DNA from: Limnanthes douglasii subsp. nivea
Lineage: Eukaryota > Streptophyta > Magnoliopsida > Brassicales > Limnanthaceae
Direction: 5' to 3'
DNA length: 64,000 nucleotides
NCBI GenBank assembly: GCA_036936605.1
Contig: JAUPFV010000005.1
Location: forward strand, 4,391,670-4,455,669
Positions 1 to 12,122 of the stretch are shown piece after piece (positions within the stretch are counted from its first letter, which is position 1; every line of letters begins with the position of its first letter). A program made the translations under genes and the position numbers. Under the pieces are notes generated by a model that was not told the DNA's origin, searched no databases, and worked only from the letters and a program-made list of their open reading frames with translations.

Positions 1-893
1 TTTAAGTTTGTATATTGTAACTTCATGTAACATTATCTGAAATAAAGAACTTGACAGGTGAATTTCTTTGTCACATGATTCTGGTAATAGATTGATGAGA
101 GCAAGAAACCAAACTAATTCCCTACTTTTACTCAAAAGAAAATTATGGCTGCTATTTATGTTTCTCTCTAAATAAAATCACAGTGCGATTTTGTGTCTCC
201 ATGAGATTAGACTTTGTGAGGCCTTTTGGAAGTTGACCAAAAAATCACACTATTCTATTGAATTTTTATATGTTTATGGATAAACACAGTATAATAGATA
301 TTTGGAAGTTTATCAAAAAATAACTATAAATATTCCGAGATTAGACTTTGGTTTCAGCTTTGAATAAATTATAATTCATTTTACGATAATACGTAGAGTA
401 TGTATTGTTTGAAAGGGTAAATTCAACTTATTGCATTAGAGAGTGAATTTGAAGCGGGTTTTAATAAAACAATTTACTAAGTACGGTAGCAGTAGTTCAA
501 GGGATTTCGAGATTTCCATTTCTAGGGTTCTTAGCACTCAGAAGAAAAAACGAGGTGGAGGGAGAGAGAAGAAGTAAAATACTAAATAATTAAAAGTAAG
601 AATAAAATAAGTTAAAGTAAAAAATAAAAATAAGAAAGTAAAAAGTAAATATAAAAAAATAAAAAGTAAAAAGAATAAAATCAGGGGTATTTTAGGTCTA
701 AATTAAAAAATGACCGTATATGCTACAGACTTGGGTATAATGGGGTGACACGTGTCAGCTTTCTGTCAATTTGCACGTGCTAGTGGCAAAAATGCAACGA
801 TTTGAAACACCAGTGACTCGTTTTGGGGACGAATAAAGCTTAGTGGCATGAGTGCAACATCTGTCAAACACCGGTGACTAACAAGAGTTTTTA
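1..893. other. AT-rich non-coding flank
   Basis: No supported coding region. Roughly 560-690 is a low-complexity A-rich stretch built from runs of AAATAAAA/AAAGTAAA. About 690-890 is a GC-richer block with an imperfect tandem pair (separate entry). No tRNA, rRNA or promoter can be argued from the sequence. Confidence 0.6.
781..880. repeat. Imperfect tandem pair, ~60 bp unit
   Basis: Two adjacent units both read TAGTGGCA...TGCAAC...AAACACC(A/G)GTGACT. This is a short tandem duplication just outside the left edge of duplicated unit A. Subterminal repeats of this kind are common near DNA-transposon ends, but no matching opposite end was found. Confidence 0.5.
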
Positions 894-1370
894 GCTATAC
901 TATTTTCAATGTTAGCATTAATTTTTACTTTCCTCTGAAGAGAGAGAGAGTGGAATTCGTTTCGTTTAAAAATATCCAAATTCAAATCTTTATACTATTT
1001 CAATCTCCAAACCAAAAACATAATCGGATTTCGCATTAAGTCCTTAGTTTTATTTTTAGAATCTTTATATGTACTTAAAGTAGATTGATTTTAAATTCAG
1101 CAATAGAAAAGTGTGACTTTGTATTTTTCCCTCGGGCTAATAAAACCCATTTCGATACTCGATCAAAGATAGTCTAAGTGATATAAAAGTGGCCTTCCTT
1201 GCCACGTCAGGAAGTGAAAAGTATTTCAAAAGACTTGTAGTGTTCAATGCCTCATCATTACTCATAGTTAAGTAAACCATTCATTACTCATGGTCATGGT
1301 TAACTAAATCATTGGCTTGTATTATCAATATAAAACTATATATAAACGGTAAAGAATAAAGTTTAAAAAC

Positions 1371-3064
1371 CTCGCCGAGTTGCATCAAGCCTACGCATAT
1401 TGTCCTAAGGTTCTCGAGTATGTGATGAAACAATGGATAAACCTTTACGGACACAAATTCCTTAATATCTATATGAACAAAATTAAACATTTCGGAAACC
1501 ACATTACTTTATTTGATTAATTGTTAGACTTTTAAATAATTTAAGTTTATGTTATAGGGCGGAGAGTGCTCACTCGAGTCTAAAATGGGCAATCGGCACA
1601 AGCCTATGCATGTTTGAGCAATTTTGGGATAAAGTTCACGCGTTTCTTCGCATTCAACAATCTACCATCTTCGGAAGATTCGAACAAAGTTTGTTTCGTC
1701 CTAGACAAGCATCCAGGACAGCTATATTAAACGACATCAAAGGTAAACTTTCATGTACGTCCATAGAAATATTAGAGAAAACTATTAAAAAGGCCGGGGA
1801 TTTATGATTCACTCTCGAAATGTGTGGTTGCGTTATTAGGACAACACACAATTTACCTTGTGCGTGTGAGTGTGCTACGATCACGAGAGAAGGTAGGTCG
1901 ATTCAATAAAGTGAATGTGATGTTTATTGGAGTACTTTAGAGATCAAAGGGATAACGTTGGTACCGAAGATGAGCTTACAAAAAAGTTATCCTTAATAGA
2001 TAGTACCATCCGTGGTTACGGTCCACAAGTGCAAGATCACATAATAAATAGGATGATGCAAATCCTTGATCCCGCTAGAAGCCATGTTTTGGAACCTAAG
2101 GAACCGGTTGTCACGAAAGGTCGGAAAAATCCCGGTCCCAACAAGTCAACTAAGGGGAACCCATCCGAGTGGGAATACGGTGATAGTTTAGGCGCTATTA
2201 CTCCCGGTACGATAGGTAGCACGACCGCATCGGCGGTGAATGGATTTTTAGTACCCAAAGCCAAGTCGAAATCTAAAGCCCCAACAAAAAAGGAGAAAAC
2301 GACTCGATCTAGAAAATCGAATAATGGAAAAGGATTGAGCGCGTACGAGATTTGTTTTCCCGAGTACTTGTACAACTACATAACTAGCGTTGAAGATGTT
2401 GCTCCCGATGGAAATTATAGATTTCGGGCAGTAGCTTTGACTATTAAAGACAATGTTGATTCATGGGATGAAGTGAGAGGAGATTTGATGTATGAACTTT
2501 CGAGTCAATGCGATCTTTGGGAGATGGTTTTTGATGGTGCACAACATGTTGATAACCTATTGCGGAGATTGGATTGCTTCAAAATGTACGAGAGCGGTTG
2601 TAGGCACTGGATGATATTACCCGACTTCGGGTTGGTGGTAGCCACTCGGTATTAATGTATAGTATACCATGTATCTCTCCAACTATCATACACGTATCTT
2701 CCTTTACGTGGTATGCCTCCAAGATCGTGTCCAATTGTAGAAGTTTGAATTGGATTCGTGCACGGTAATCATTTTGTGAAAGTAAGTAAACAAATATATT
2801 CTATGTATACTTCATTTTCATTTTATCATTAATTCTGCTAGGTATTTAATTCTTTCATATCATGGAAATTTATAGATTGTCTTAGATGGACCGTTACTGG
2901 ATATATACCCATGCTGGTTTGCGTTCCGCACTACCGATAAGGTTACAAATTGGGCCATACCACTAGGCGAATGTCTCAACAAATATCGCCAAATTAAACC
3001 AGCACAACCACCAACATTACACGATGGGGATGATCAGTTCTATAATTTGTCTGGGGATGCATAA
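1371..3064 (+). pseudogene. MULE transposase fused to OTU-like domain, copy A (dead)
   Basis: This is the C-terminal half of a Mutator-like (MULE/FAR1-type) transposase. Frame 1,371-1,506 reads as the end of the transposase core (LAELHQAYAYCPKVLEYV...HFGNHIT). After a ~50-bp interruption, 1,559 onward gives AESAHSSLK and a SWIM zinc finger (CGCV...LPCACEC, about 1,824-1,880; ends with an in-frame stop just before it at 1,805). A basic Ser/Lys-rich linker (2,070-2,340) leads into an OTU-like cysteine-protease fold at 2,385-3,064. An intron at 2,782-2,875 (GTAAGT...ATAG) keeps the frame. Breaks: stop after GDL, stop in TRY*CIVYHVS at 2,653, stop at VEV*IGF. The OTU catalytic motif DGNC is DGNY here. 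The N-terminal transposase core is not recognisable upstream. A C-terminal MULE-OTU fusion is known in plants; the assignment is by motif reading. Confidence 0.75.
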
Positions 3065-3266
3065 TGCGATGTAATAATTTTATTATTTTGTGTTGTTTGT
3101 TTTCTTGTTTAATCATTTCCAAACACATTTTGCTACCTCTGAATACTATTTTTCTGGTTTCCATTAATTTAGACTTCTATTTATGTTTGTTCTTAGTTAT
3201 GCTCTATAGTTTGGTATAAAACTTTGATGGAAAAATGGTTGAAAACAATTTAAAAAAAAACAATTT

Positions 3267-3368
3267 AGTGCACTTTTTCGCACACGCACGCCTGTGCATG
3301 TACAAATCCACGCATTGGTACGCATGGATTTGTACATGCACAAGCGTGCGTGTGCGAAAAAGTGCACT
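3267..3368. repeat. 102-bp near-perfect inverted repeat (hairpin), copy A
   Basis: Two 48-bp arms flank a 6-base loop (TTGGTA). The left arm starts AGTGCACTTTTTCGCACACG and the right arm is its reverse complement with about three mismatches. It lies ~200 bp after the OTU stop codon. The arms are CG- and CA-rich against an AT-rich background. It is present at the same place in unit B. It could be a MITE, a transposon end, or a transcribed hairpin; the sequence does not decide. Confidence 0.85.
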
Positions 3369-3559
3369 GGAAACTTACAAAAATATGGGTTTAGCCTTAC
3401 TTATTAATTGTTGAATGGGCCTAAAGGATAGGTAATGGTTATATAACATAATTTAAACAACATTTAGAGTAAAAAAACAATAAAAGAAGGAATGTTTTTT
3501 TTACTTAAATGGATACCAAATAAGGCAATTGAAAGGTAATACATAAAAACTAAAACAAT

Positions 3560-5980
3560 AATTCAAAAAATCTCTCTGCAAAATCTCTCTGCAAAAGATA
3601 AACAAAAAAATATTACAAATTTTGTTCTGCAAAAAAGAGGAGAGAAAGACCAACATTTTCCCTAGTGAGATAAAAAAAAATCAAAGATAAGCAAAGAAGC
3701 TCCCTCTGATAATAATTCTATCATTGGCTCAATCAAATCCAAAGATCATGGTAGTGAAATCATTGGCCCAATCAAAACCAATGATCATGAAATCATTGCA
3801 ACATTACAACTCGTTGAAAAAAAAACCTCTTATCTTCTGTCAGAGAAACTGATACATTCATTATTGAAGTTCATTCTCCAAGTAGAAGGTCATAGGAAGC
3901 CTATAGTTTGTATCCATACAATTTTGCACTTCTCGGCAAATACTCTCCTAGATATGAAAAATCACAAAAGGGTATAGATTTGAAAAAGATGGAAAAGAAG
4001 AAAATGAAAATACCTAAAGGTCCCGTAATATCCAAGTTCATGTAAATGAAAGATGGTATAAAACCTTTCAACAACTCATCTAAATAAATAAATATATATA
4101 TATATATATATATATTGATGAATTAGTAGTTCTCGATAACGTATCATCCTCAAAGATAATATACGATTCTTGATGCTTATATTTCTTTTCCCTCTTCAAA
4201 CAATTTTACTTATTACTTTTATATAATGAATTGAACAAATCCCCCATTATCAATCAATATTTAAATCTCATATTTCAACTGAAAATAATCATCAATTGAA
4301 TGTCCATGGTCATTGTGAAATGCACAATACTAATGACGACTTCTTTCATTAATCGGTGTAAAAAAGTTTAGGATTTTGGTAGTTTAACTAGTCTCTTGTC
4401 TTATCATAAATGACCGTTACGGGTGAATTCGGTTGAGTAAACTGTCTCTTTAAATTATAGTAATAGGAAAATTATGGTAGGTTCATAGGATCCAAGTTCC
4501 AAAATCCCAGCAATCTTTTTTCCAATGAGTCCCTGTTTTTTTCTTTAATTTTAATACGCATTGCTTTTTATTCTTTTTGTATCTTATACTTTTACAAACA
4601 TTTATATTCGTGCTAATAATTATCCTATACACCCCATAAGAAATTTGATTAAATCCCCTAAGAAGCTACTATCACAAGACAATCCTATTTTAAATGCCAT
4701 TAAAGATACAACCTTCCAATGCACTCATTTCATTTATAAATATTTGAACATAATCCCTAAAATATTCTTGATAATAGAGTCATGATATGACCCCAGTCAC
4801 CTTTTAATGTTTTATGATCAAGGAAATAATGTTTATAACTCTACAAAGCTGTTAATTAATCATAGTGAAAATTTGTTAAATCCTAGCATAATATTATGAA
4901 ACTGATGAAGTGATGCTTTGTATCCATTGTTCTATCGTATTTTTCCATTTTGTAGAGGTTATGTTTTTTGGTAACTTTCCTTCTAAGATCATTTGTGTCA
5001 TCATAGATTCAGCCAAAATATACATAGCTATTTTAGTCTTACATCATTCTTTTGATTTTTTCAACCATTTTTTCTTTTCCTTTACTTCAATTTTATTTTG
5101 TTGATGCTTTATTTCTTAAGTCCTCAATTTTACTCCCACTTTCCCTTCCTTAAAATCAACTAACTTTCTATGAGTAAACTTTTCTTTATGCATTTCGACA
5201 AAATTTGTATCATCTCCCAAAATATCTTTTTCGTTGATCAATTATAGAGTTTTGGTCATCAACTCAAATTGATTCTGACTTTTTTCATCTCATTGGTTTT
5301 GCAATAAATTTCTCTTACATTGTTTTAATCTTAACTCATTAATTTGCAACTCTAAATAATGAAAAATAGAATTCAACGAATTACCTTTGAGATCTGTCAA
5401 CAAATTTTGAATATTCATAATATCCAATATTACGTCTTGTTGTGGTAGTGAAACTAATATTGAACTAGTTATTACATTCCATGTTCTTCTTAAAACAATA
5501 TTATCTTCTTGAATTAGAGGCATTATTACTGATGTACACAATGTAACCATCAGATTTCATTGCATGATGTTGTTCCCACAAGCTGGCAAATCAATATTTT
5601 GAGAATTTACTACTGGAGATCCATAAACATATCCTCAAAGCGTTCTTTTATCCACTCATGATCTAATCATTAATATTTGGTAAAAGAACAACATATATGA
5701 AGAAATATTTCCCATAAAAGACGTCAAATATGACGAGAGAATTTCTTATTTAGTGTATTGTCAAAGAGATAAGACTAAAGATGACCAAGCTAAAAATATA
5801 AAAATTAGTATTATTAATTAACGAATCAACTTTTTTTACAATAATTGGACCTTCTATTTGTAGTTATCTTATCCCTAATAATTCAGGATGGGTGACACAT
5901 GTATATTATGACACGTCTCGGTTATCTATTACAAAAAGTTACTATTTTACCGCGTAACTACTATGGGTATTTTAGTAGTA
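3560..5980 (-). mobile_element. Degraded Ty3/Gypsy fragment inserted in unit A
   Basis: This block is absent from unit B. Reading the minus strand around 4,690-4,790 gives a gag-like stretch (YYQEYFRDYVQIFINEM) resembling the E-x-LRDYxxRFN motif of plant Gypsy gag. At about 4,270-4,370 the minus strand gives a degraded zinc-knuckle-like segment (YCAFHNDHGHSIDDYFQLKY), the C-x2-H-x2-HGH-x4-C type, with its last cysteine replaced by Tyr. An 86-codon open stretch at 5,290-5,550 (-) could be upstream gag. Many stops and no LTRs are seen. An endogenous pararetrovirus was considered and disfavoured because of these gag motifs. Confidence 0.4.
4090..4115. repeat. (TA)n microsatellite
   Basis: Uninterrupted alternating TA of about 26 bp inside the degraded Gypsy fragment. 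Confidence 0.85.
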
Positions 5981-7241
5981 CATTACACATGTTTCAAATC
6001 TTCAACTACATATAGTTTTTTTTCATCTCTGTTTAAGCCTTACTTTTAGCATTAGTTTCTTATCAACATATATCTCATCACTGTGCTTCCATCTTACTAT
6101 ATGACTTTATCATTTGACAATGCTCTTAGCTAGCTATTTTGTCGACCCTTTCTTACTATTTGCTACAATAGTCATTTATCTATTTTGATGTCTTAATAAT
6201 GATATTTTCCGATGCCATTAGCTTGGTGAAAATGAATTTATAGTTCCTCATTAAGGAAAAAATATTTTCCAGCGGCATACGACCTTATCAAGATAAATTA
6301 AGAGTTATTTCTTAACTTTCCAAAGAAATTGAATTGGTACTCAACCATAATCTTCTTAGGTGATTCTTTTTAGTAATATTTTTAAAGTCGAAATCGCAAG
6401 TACATGTGTATGAAGAAGTTGACTTTGAAAATTTGTTTCATTATATACTTTCACAAAGAAGTTTAGGTTATTCCCAAATGTCATATCGAGTAGAAGTACT
6501 GTCACTTCATTATAATCGAATAAAAACTCTTAGTACAAATATGGAAAAACAAATATGATAAATCATGTCCATCTACATTACTTTCCAATGACCTTAACGT
6601 GCTTCTAGAGACTTTTGCAAAACAGTTGTTGAATTCAACAAAAACTTTGGTGACATATTTTTGCACCTTCGATGATTGGCGGTGATGGCTAAAAAAAGTC
6701 CCGAAAAAAACACTTGATCAATCAACACAGCTTCAAATCTATTATTGAATTACTGATGAGAATGATAAGAATGCTTTTGAATCCATCGTTAGATGCTTAA
6801 TTACTATATTTAGGGAGAATGTAGCACACAAACTTATGGTTATACGATGTAGTGAATAAGAATTTTTCAAATTCTATATTAGACGTCAAAGATCGCCACC
6901 TCTTTATCAAAGATCGCCACCTCTTTTCAAATTCTAACAAAAACTCTTACAATCGCATAACAAAAAACATATTTTAGAACATCGGTCATAAATGATCATT
7001 GTCCGAATAAAAAACAATAAAATCAAAGACAATTGAAAAATGATAAAGATTCCATAATTAATCTTTAACCGAATCTAAACTTTTTAAGAAAAACAATTAT
7101 AACAAATTCCATAAATAAATCAATGGTGAGGATAATTTTGACAATTTCAAAACTAATTATTAATGCCAAAATAAAGAGATAATTTAAAAATATTGTGGAT
7201 CTATTTTGCTTAAAAATGTCAAAAATCAAACCTTTATAGTT
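5981..7241. other. Non-coding 3' part of unit A
   Basis: Co-linear with 10,199-11,340 in unit B. No open reading frame is conserved between the two copies. An 18-bp phrase (AAAGATCGCCACCTCTTT) is locally duplicated near 6,890-6,925. The last ~150 bp (from about 7,095) recur at 12,123-12,260 in unit C. Confidence 0.55.
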
Positions 7242-7714
7242 TATACTATTTTCAATGTTAGCATTACTTTTTATTTTCATCTGAAGAGAGAGAGAGGAAT
7301 TCGTTTCGTTTAAAAATGTCCAAAATCAAATCTTTATACTATTTCAATCTCCAAACCAAAAACATAATCCGATTTCGCATGAAGTCCTTAGTTTTATTTT
7401 TAGAATCTTTATATGTACTTAAAGTAGATTGATTTTAAAATCAGTAATAAAAAAGTGTGAATTTGTCTTTTTGCCTCGGGCTAATAAAACCCATTTCGAT
7501 ACTCGATCAAAGATAGTCCAAATGATATAAAAGTGGCCTTAATTGTCACGTCAGGAAGTTAAAAGTATTTCAAAAGACTTGTAGTGTTCAATGCCTCATC
7601 ATTACTCATAGTTAAGTAAACCATTCATTACTCATGATCATGGTTAACTAAATCATTGGCTTGTATTATCAATATAAAACTATATGTAAATGGTGAAGAA
7701 TAAAGTCTAAAAAT

Positions 7715-9411
7715 CTCGCCGAGTTGAATCAAGCCTATGCATATTGTCCTAAGGTTTTCGAGTATGTGATAAATAATGGCTAGATCTTTACGGACATAAA
7801 TTATTTAATATCTATACGAAAAAAATTAAACATTTGGGCAACCACATTACTTTATTTGATTAATTGTTAGACTTTTAAATAATTTAAGTTTATGTTATAG
7901 GGCGGAGAGTGCTCACTCGAGTCTAAAACGGGAAATCGACACAAACCTATGCATGTTTGAGCAATTTAGGGATAAAGTTCACGCGTTCCTTTGCATTCCA
8001 CACTCTACCATCTTCGGAACGTTCGAACAAAGTTTGTTTCGTCCTAGACAAGCATCCAGGACAGCTATATTTAACGACATCAAAGGTAAACTTTCATGTA
8101 CGGCCATAGAAATATTAGAGAAAACTATTAAAAAGGTCGGGGATTTATGGTTCACTCTTGAAATGTGTGGTTGTGTTATTAGGAGAACACACAATTTACC
8201 TTGTGCGTGTGAGTGTGCTACGATCGCGAGAGAAGGTAGGTCGATTCAATAGAGTGAATGTGATGTTTATTGGAGTACTTTAGAGATCAATTATATGGAT
8301 AACGTTGGAACCGAAGATGAGCTTACAAGAAAGCTATCCTTAATAGATAGAACCATCCGTGGTTACGGTCCACAAGTGCAAGATCACATAATAAATAGGA
8401 TGATGCAAATCCTAGATCCCGCTAGAAGCCATGTTTTGGAACCTAAGGAATCGGTTGTCATGAAAGGTCAGAAAAAACCCGGTCCCAACAAGTCAACTAA
8501 GGGGAACCCATTCGAGTGGGAATACGGTGATAGTTTAGGTACTAGTACTCCTGGTACAATAGGTAGCACGACCGTGTCGGCGGTTAATGGATTTTTAGTA
8601 CCCAAAGCCAAGTCGAAATCTAAAGCCCCAACAAAAAAGGAGAAAGCAACTCGATCTAGGATATCGAATAAAGGAAAAGGATTGAGTGCGTACGAAAGTT
8701 GTTTTCCCGAGTACTTGCACAACTACATAACTAGCGTTGAAGATGTTGCTCCTGATTGAAATTATAGATTTCGGGCCGTAGCTTTGACGATTAAAGACAA
8801 TGTTGATTCGTGGGATGAAGTGATAGGGGATTTGATGTATGAACTTTCGAGTAAACGTGATGTTTGGGAGAGGGTTTTTTATAGTGCACAACGTGTTGAT
8901 AACCTATTGCGGAGATTGGATTGTTTCAAAATGTACGAGAGTAGTTGTAGGCACTGGATGATATTACCCGACTTCGGGTTGGTGATAGCCACTCGGTATT
9001 AATGTATAGTATACCATGTATCTCTCCAACTATCATATACGTATCTTCCTTTGCGTGCTATGCCTCCAAGATCGTGTCCAATTGTAGAAGTTGGAATTGG
9101 ATTCGTGCACGGTAATCATTTTGTGAAAATAAGTAAACAAATATATTCTATGTATACTTCATTTTAATTTTATCATTAATTCCGCTAGGTATTTAATTCT
9201 TCCATACCATGGAAATTTACAAATTATCTTAGATGGATCGTTACTGGATATATACCCATGTTGGTTTGCGTTCCACACTACCGATGAGGTTACAAATTGG
9301 GCCATACCACTAGGCAAATGTCTCAACAAATATCGCCAAATTAAACCAGCACAACTACCAACATTACACGATGGGGATGATCAGTTCTATGATTTGTCTG
9401 GGGATGCATAA
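7715..9411 (+). pseudogene. MULE transposase fused to OTU-like domain, copy B (dead)
   Basis: Paralogue of copy A with a different set of lesions. The SWIM finger region is open here (7,953-8,252: CGCVIRRTHNLPCACEC), where copy A has a stop just upstream. The linker and the first part of the OTU-like domain are open at 8,295-8,759, then a TGA replaces the Gly codon of DGNY at 8,757. The region 8,784-9,002 is open again and ends at the same TAA after TRY as copy A, so that stop predates the duplication or arose in the shared ancestor. The intron donor is mutated (GTAAGT in A, ATAAGT here at 9,129). The catalytic Cys is Tyr here too. The C-terminus ends at 9,411. Confidence 0.75.
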
Positions 9412-9614
9412 TGCGATGTAATAGTTTTATTATTTTGTGTTGTTTGTTTTCTTGTTTAATCATTTCCAATCACATTTCGCTACCTCCAAATACTATTGTT
9501 TTGGTGTCCATTAATTTAGACTTCTATTTATGTTTGATCTTAGTTATGCTTTATAGTTTGGTATAAAAATTTGATGGAAAAATGGTTGAAACAATTTTTT
9601 TTTAAAAAACATTC

Positions 9615-9716
9615 AGTGCACTTTTTCGCACAAGCACGCATGTGCATGTACAAATCCACGCATTGGTACGCATGGATTTGTACATGCACAGGCGTGCGTA
9701 TGCGAAAATGTGCACT
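9615..9716. repeat. 102-bp inverted repeat (hairpin), copy B
   Basis: Same hairpin as at 3,267-3,368, at the equivalent distance after the OTU stop. Both arms still pair over most of their length despite substitutions between copies. Some changes fall in one arm only (for example GCGTATGCGAAAATGTGCACT on the right), so strict compensatory conservation is not shown. Confidence 0.85.
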
Positions 9717-10009
9717 GGAAACTTACAAAAATATGGGTATAGGCTTACTTATTAATTGTTGAATGGGCCTAAAGTATAGGTAATGGTTATATAACATAAT
9801 TTAAACAATATTTAGGGTAAAAAAACATTAAAAGAATGAATGTTTTTTTTACTTAAATGGATACCAAATAAGACAATTGAAAGGTAATACATAAAAACTA
9901 AAACAAATAACACAAAACAAGTAATTAATGGGGGTCTTGTTATAGCCAAGTCGGGTCTCACTATAACCGGGTCTCGTTATAGAAAAAACGGATCTTGAAT
10001 TAGCCTAGT

Positions 10010-10195
10010 CCAACATAATCGGATTTCACGTGAACTCCTTACTTTTATTTTTAGAATCTTTATATGTACTTAAAGTAGACTGATTTTAAAATCAATAATA
10101 AAATAGTGTGATTTTGTCTTTTTGCCTCGGGCCAGTAAAACCCATTTTGATACTCGATCAAAGATAGTCTAAGTGATAAAACAGTGGCCTTAGTT
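10010..10195. repeat. Stray copy of unit left segment
   Basis: About 180 bp from CATAATCGGATTTCAC to AGTGGCCTTAGTTG. It matches the corresponding stretch at about 1,018-1,200, 7,365-7,550 and 12,380-12,565, making four copies in the window. It is placed inside unit B just before the block that matches 5,985. Confidence 0.75.
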
Positions 10196-11356
10196 GTACA
10201 TTACACATGTTTCAAATCTTCAACTATATATAGTTTTTTTCTATGTTTGTTTAAGCCTTACTTTTAGCATTAGTTGCTTATCAACATATATCTCATCACC
10301 GAGCTTCCATCTTACTATTTGGCTTTATCATTTGATAATGCTCTTATCTAGCTATTTTGGCGATCCTTTCTTATTTGCTACACTGGTCATTTATCTATTT
10401 TGATGTCTTAATAATGATATTTTTCGATGCCATTCCCTAGGTGAAAATGAATTTATAGTTCCTCATTAAGGACAAATTATTTTCCAGCGGCATACGACAA
10501 TATCAAGATAAATTAAGAGTTATTTCTTAAATTTCCAAAGAAATTGTATTGGTATTCAACCATCATCTTCTTAGGTGATTCTTTTTAGTAATATTTTTAA
10601 AGTCGAAATTGCAAGTACATGTGTATGAAGAAGTTGACTTTGACAAGTTGTTTCATTATATACTTTTACAAAGAAGTTTAGGTTATTCCCGAATGTCATA
10701 TCCAGTAGAAGTACAAATCTATTTGTCATCAGATTGTGTTGTCACTTCACTATAGTCGAATAAAAACTCTTAGTACGAATATGAGAAAAAAAATATGATA
10801 AATCATATCCATTTACATTACTTTCCAATAACCTTGACGTGTTTCTAGAGACTTTTGCAAAACAGTTGTTGAATTCAACAAAAACTTTGGTGAAATATTT
10901 TTGCACCTTCGATGATTGGCGGTGATGGCTGAAAAAAATCCCGACAAGAAAAACACTTGATCAATCTACATGACTTCAAATCTATTATTGAAATAATGAT
11001 GAGAATGATGAGAATTCCTTTTAATCCATTGTTAAATGCTTAATTACTATATTTATGGAGAATATAACACACGAACTTATGGTTATATGATGTAGTGATC
11101 ACGGATTTCTCAAATTCTCAATTAGACGTTAAAGATCGCCACCTCTTTGTCATATTGTACAAAGATTTTCTAACAAAAACTCTTACAGTCGCTTAACAAA
11201 AAATATAAATTTTAGAACATCGGTCATAAATGATCATTATCCGAATAAAAAACAATAGAATCCGAATAAAAAACAATAAAATCAAAGACATTTGAAAAAT
11301 CATGAGGAATCCATAACTAATCTTTAACCGAATCTAAACTTTTTACGCAAAACAAT

Positions 11357-12010
11357 TGGGTAAAAAACACCAGTCGTCCTTCACGTTTGCCACTTGTAAC
11401 AAGTTGGTCCCTTTCATTTTAGGCTGTAATAAATGGATCCTTTATATTTTAGGAACGAGAATAAAACCATCCTTTTTTACTCCAGTCCAACTTTTGTACC
11501 CTTAATACCCTTTGACCAGCCACATCGGCCATCCACGTAGGACGCTGATATGGAAACAGTTTAAACAAAGCAAAAACAAGTTTTACTTTTACCTACTCCT
11601 TTTACCCCATTTCCAAACCTTAAACCCGGCCCATTAAGTATTATAACCTGGTTAGTCCATTCGACATCTCTTATCCAGCCCAGCTTCTAACCAGACTTTC
11701 TCTCGTGTTTCTATCTCTCTACAATTCTAAACGGACTTCCTCCTTCTATCATGTACGTCTCTTCTCTCTCTAGAACTTTTCTATAAAAAACAAGAAAAAC
11801 CCCACTTTTCTCTATCTTTCCTTTTCAGTAATTTCTGATTTCGTCAAAGTTTGGATTTTTGCAATTTTGGGTTACTTTTAAAGAGATCTTATTGAGTGTG
11901 GTTGATTTAAACAAAGCCTTTTGGGTTTTCATAGTTGAGTATGAGCTTTCTTTTTCTTTTCCTAAGGTTCGTTTTGTTTTCCTCCATCTTCCTTTTTGGT
12001 TTAGTTCTGG
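11357..12010. mobile_element. Private insertion in unit B with 5'UTR-like sequence
   Basis: This block is absent from unit A and begins at about GGGTAAAAAACACCAGTCG. Its first half has the look of a non-autonomous element end, with repeated stretches about 'ttggtccctttcattttag' and 'tggatcctttatattttag'. Its second half (about 11,690-11,990) is rich in CT tracts, has a TATA-like TCTATAAAAAAC at about 11,778, and resembles a plant promoter plus 5' leader followed by splice-like GGTTC/TTTAG sequence. It could be a captured gene 5' end. No coding exon is recognised. Confidence 0.35.
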
Positions 12011-12122
12011 GTGATGGCTGAAAAAAAATACCGACTAAAAAAACACTTGATCAAAGACATTTGAGAAATCATAAGTAATCCTAGCTGATCTTTTACCGAA
12101 TCTAATTTTTTTACGCAAAACA

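Larger units (their letters stand above)
896..7241. repeat. Large tandem duplication, unit A
   Basis: Unit A begins with TATACTATTTTCAATG and is followed by unit B, which starts with the same sequence at 7,242. Co-linear blocks are A 896-3,560 with B 7,242-9,905, and A 5,985-7,060 with B 10,199-11,340. Each unit carries a MULE-OTU pseudogene and a hairpin. Unit A has an extra insertion at about 3,560-5,980. The copies differ by scattered substitutions, small indels and private insertions, so the duplication is old. Confidence 0.8.
7242..12122. repeat. Large tandem duplication, unit B
   Basis: Second copy of the 0.9-7.2 kb unit, shorter because it lacks the Gypsy fragment. Private additions are a stray 180-bp copy of the unit's own left part at 10,010-10,195 and a ~650-bp insertion at 11,357-12,010. 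Around 12,011-12,080 a short piece matching about 10,920-10,960 is repeated and then jumps to sequence matching about 11,285, showing local rearrangement after duplication. Confidence 0.75.

Noticed and set aside
2037..2375. 112-codon minus frame opposite the MULE linker, also at 8,468-8,722
   Set aside because: It is the shadow of the basic linker of the MULE-OTU pseudogene; the forward frame has the domain structure.
3560..5600. Possible endogenous pararetrovirus sequence on the minus strand
   Set aside because: The readable motifs fit Gypsy gag (E-x-RDY and HGH knuckle); no movement protein or pararetroviral RT is visible.
7065..7280. Minus frame similar to one at 12,165-12,350
   Set aside because: The similarity is explained by the tandem unit duplication. 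The DNA is low-complexity AT-rich and the frame is not kept in the other copies.
10194..10403. 69-codon hydrophobic frame that could be a small membrane protein
   Set aside because: The homologous stretch in unit A (5,985-6,200) does not keep the frame, so it is chance in T-rich DNA.
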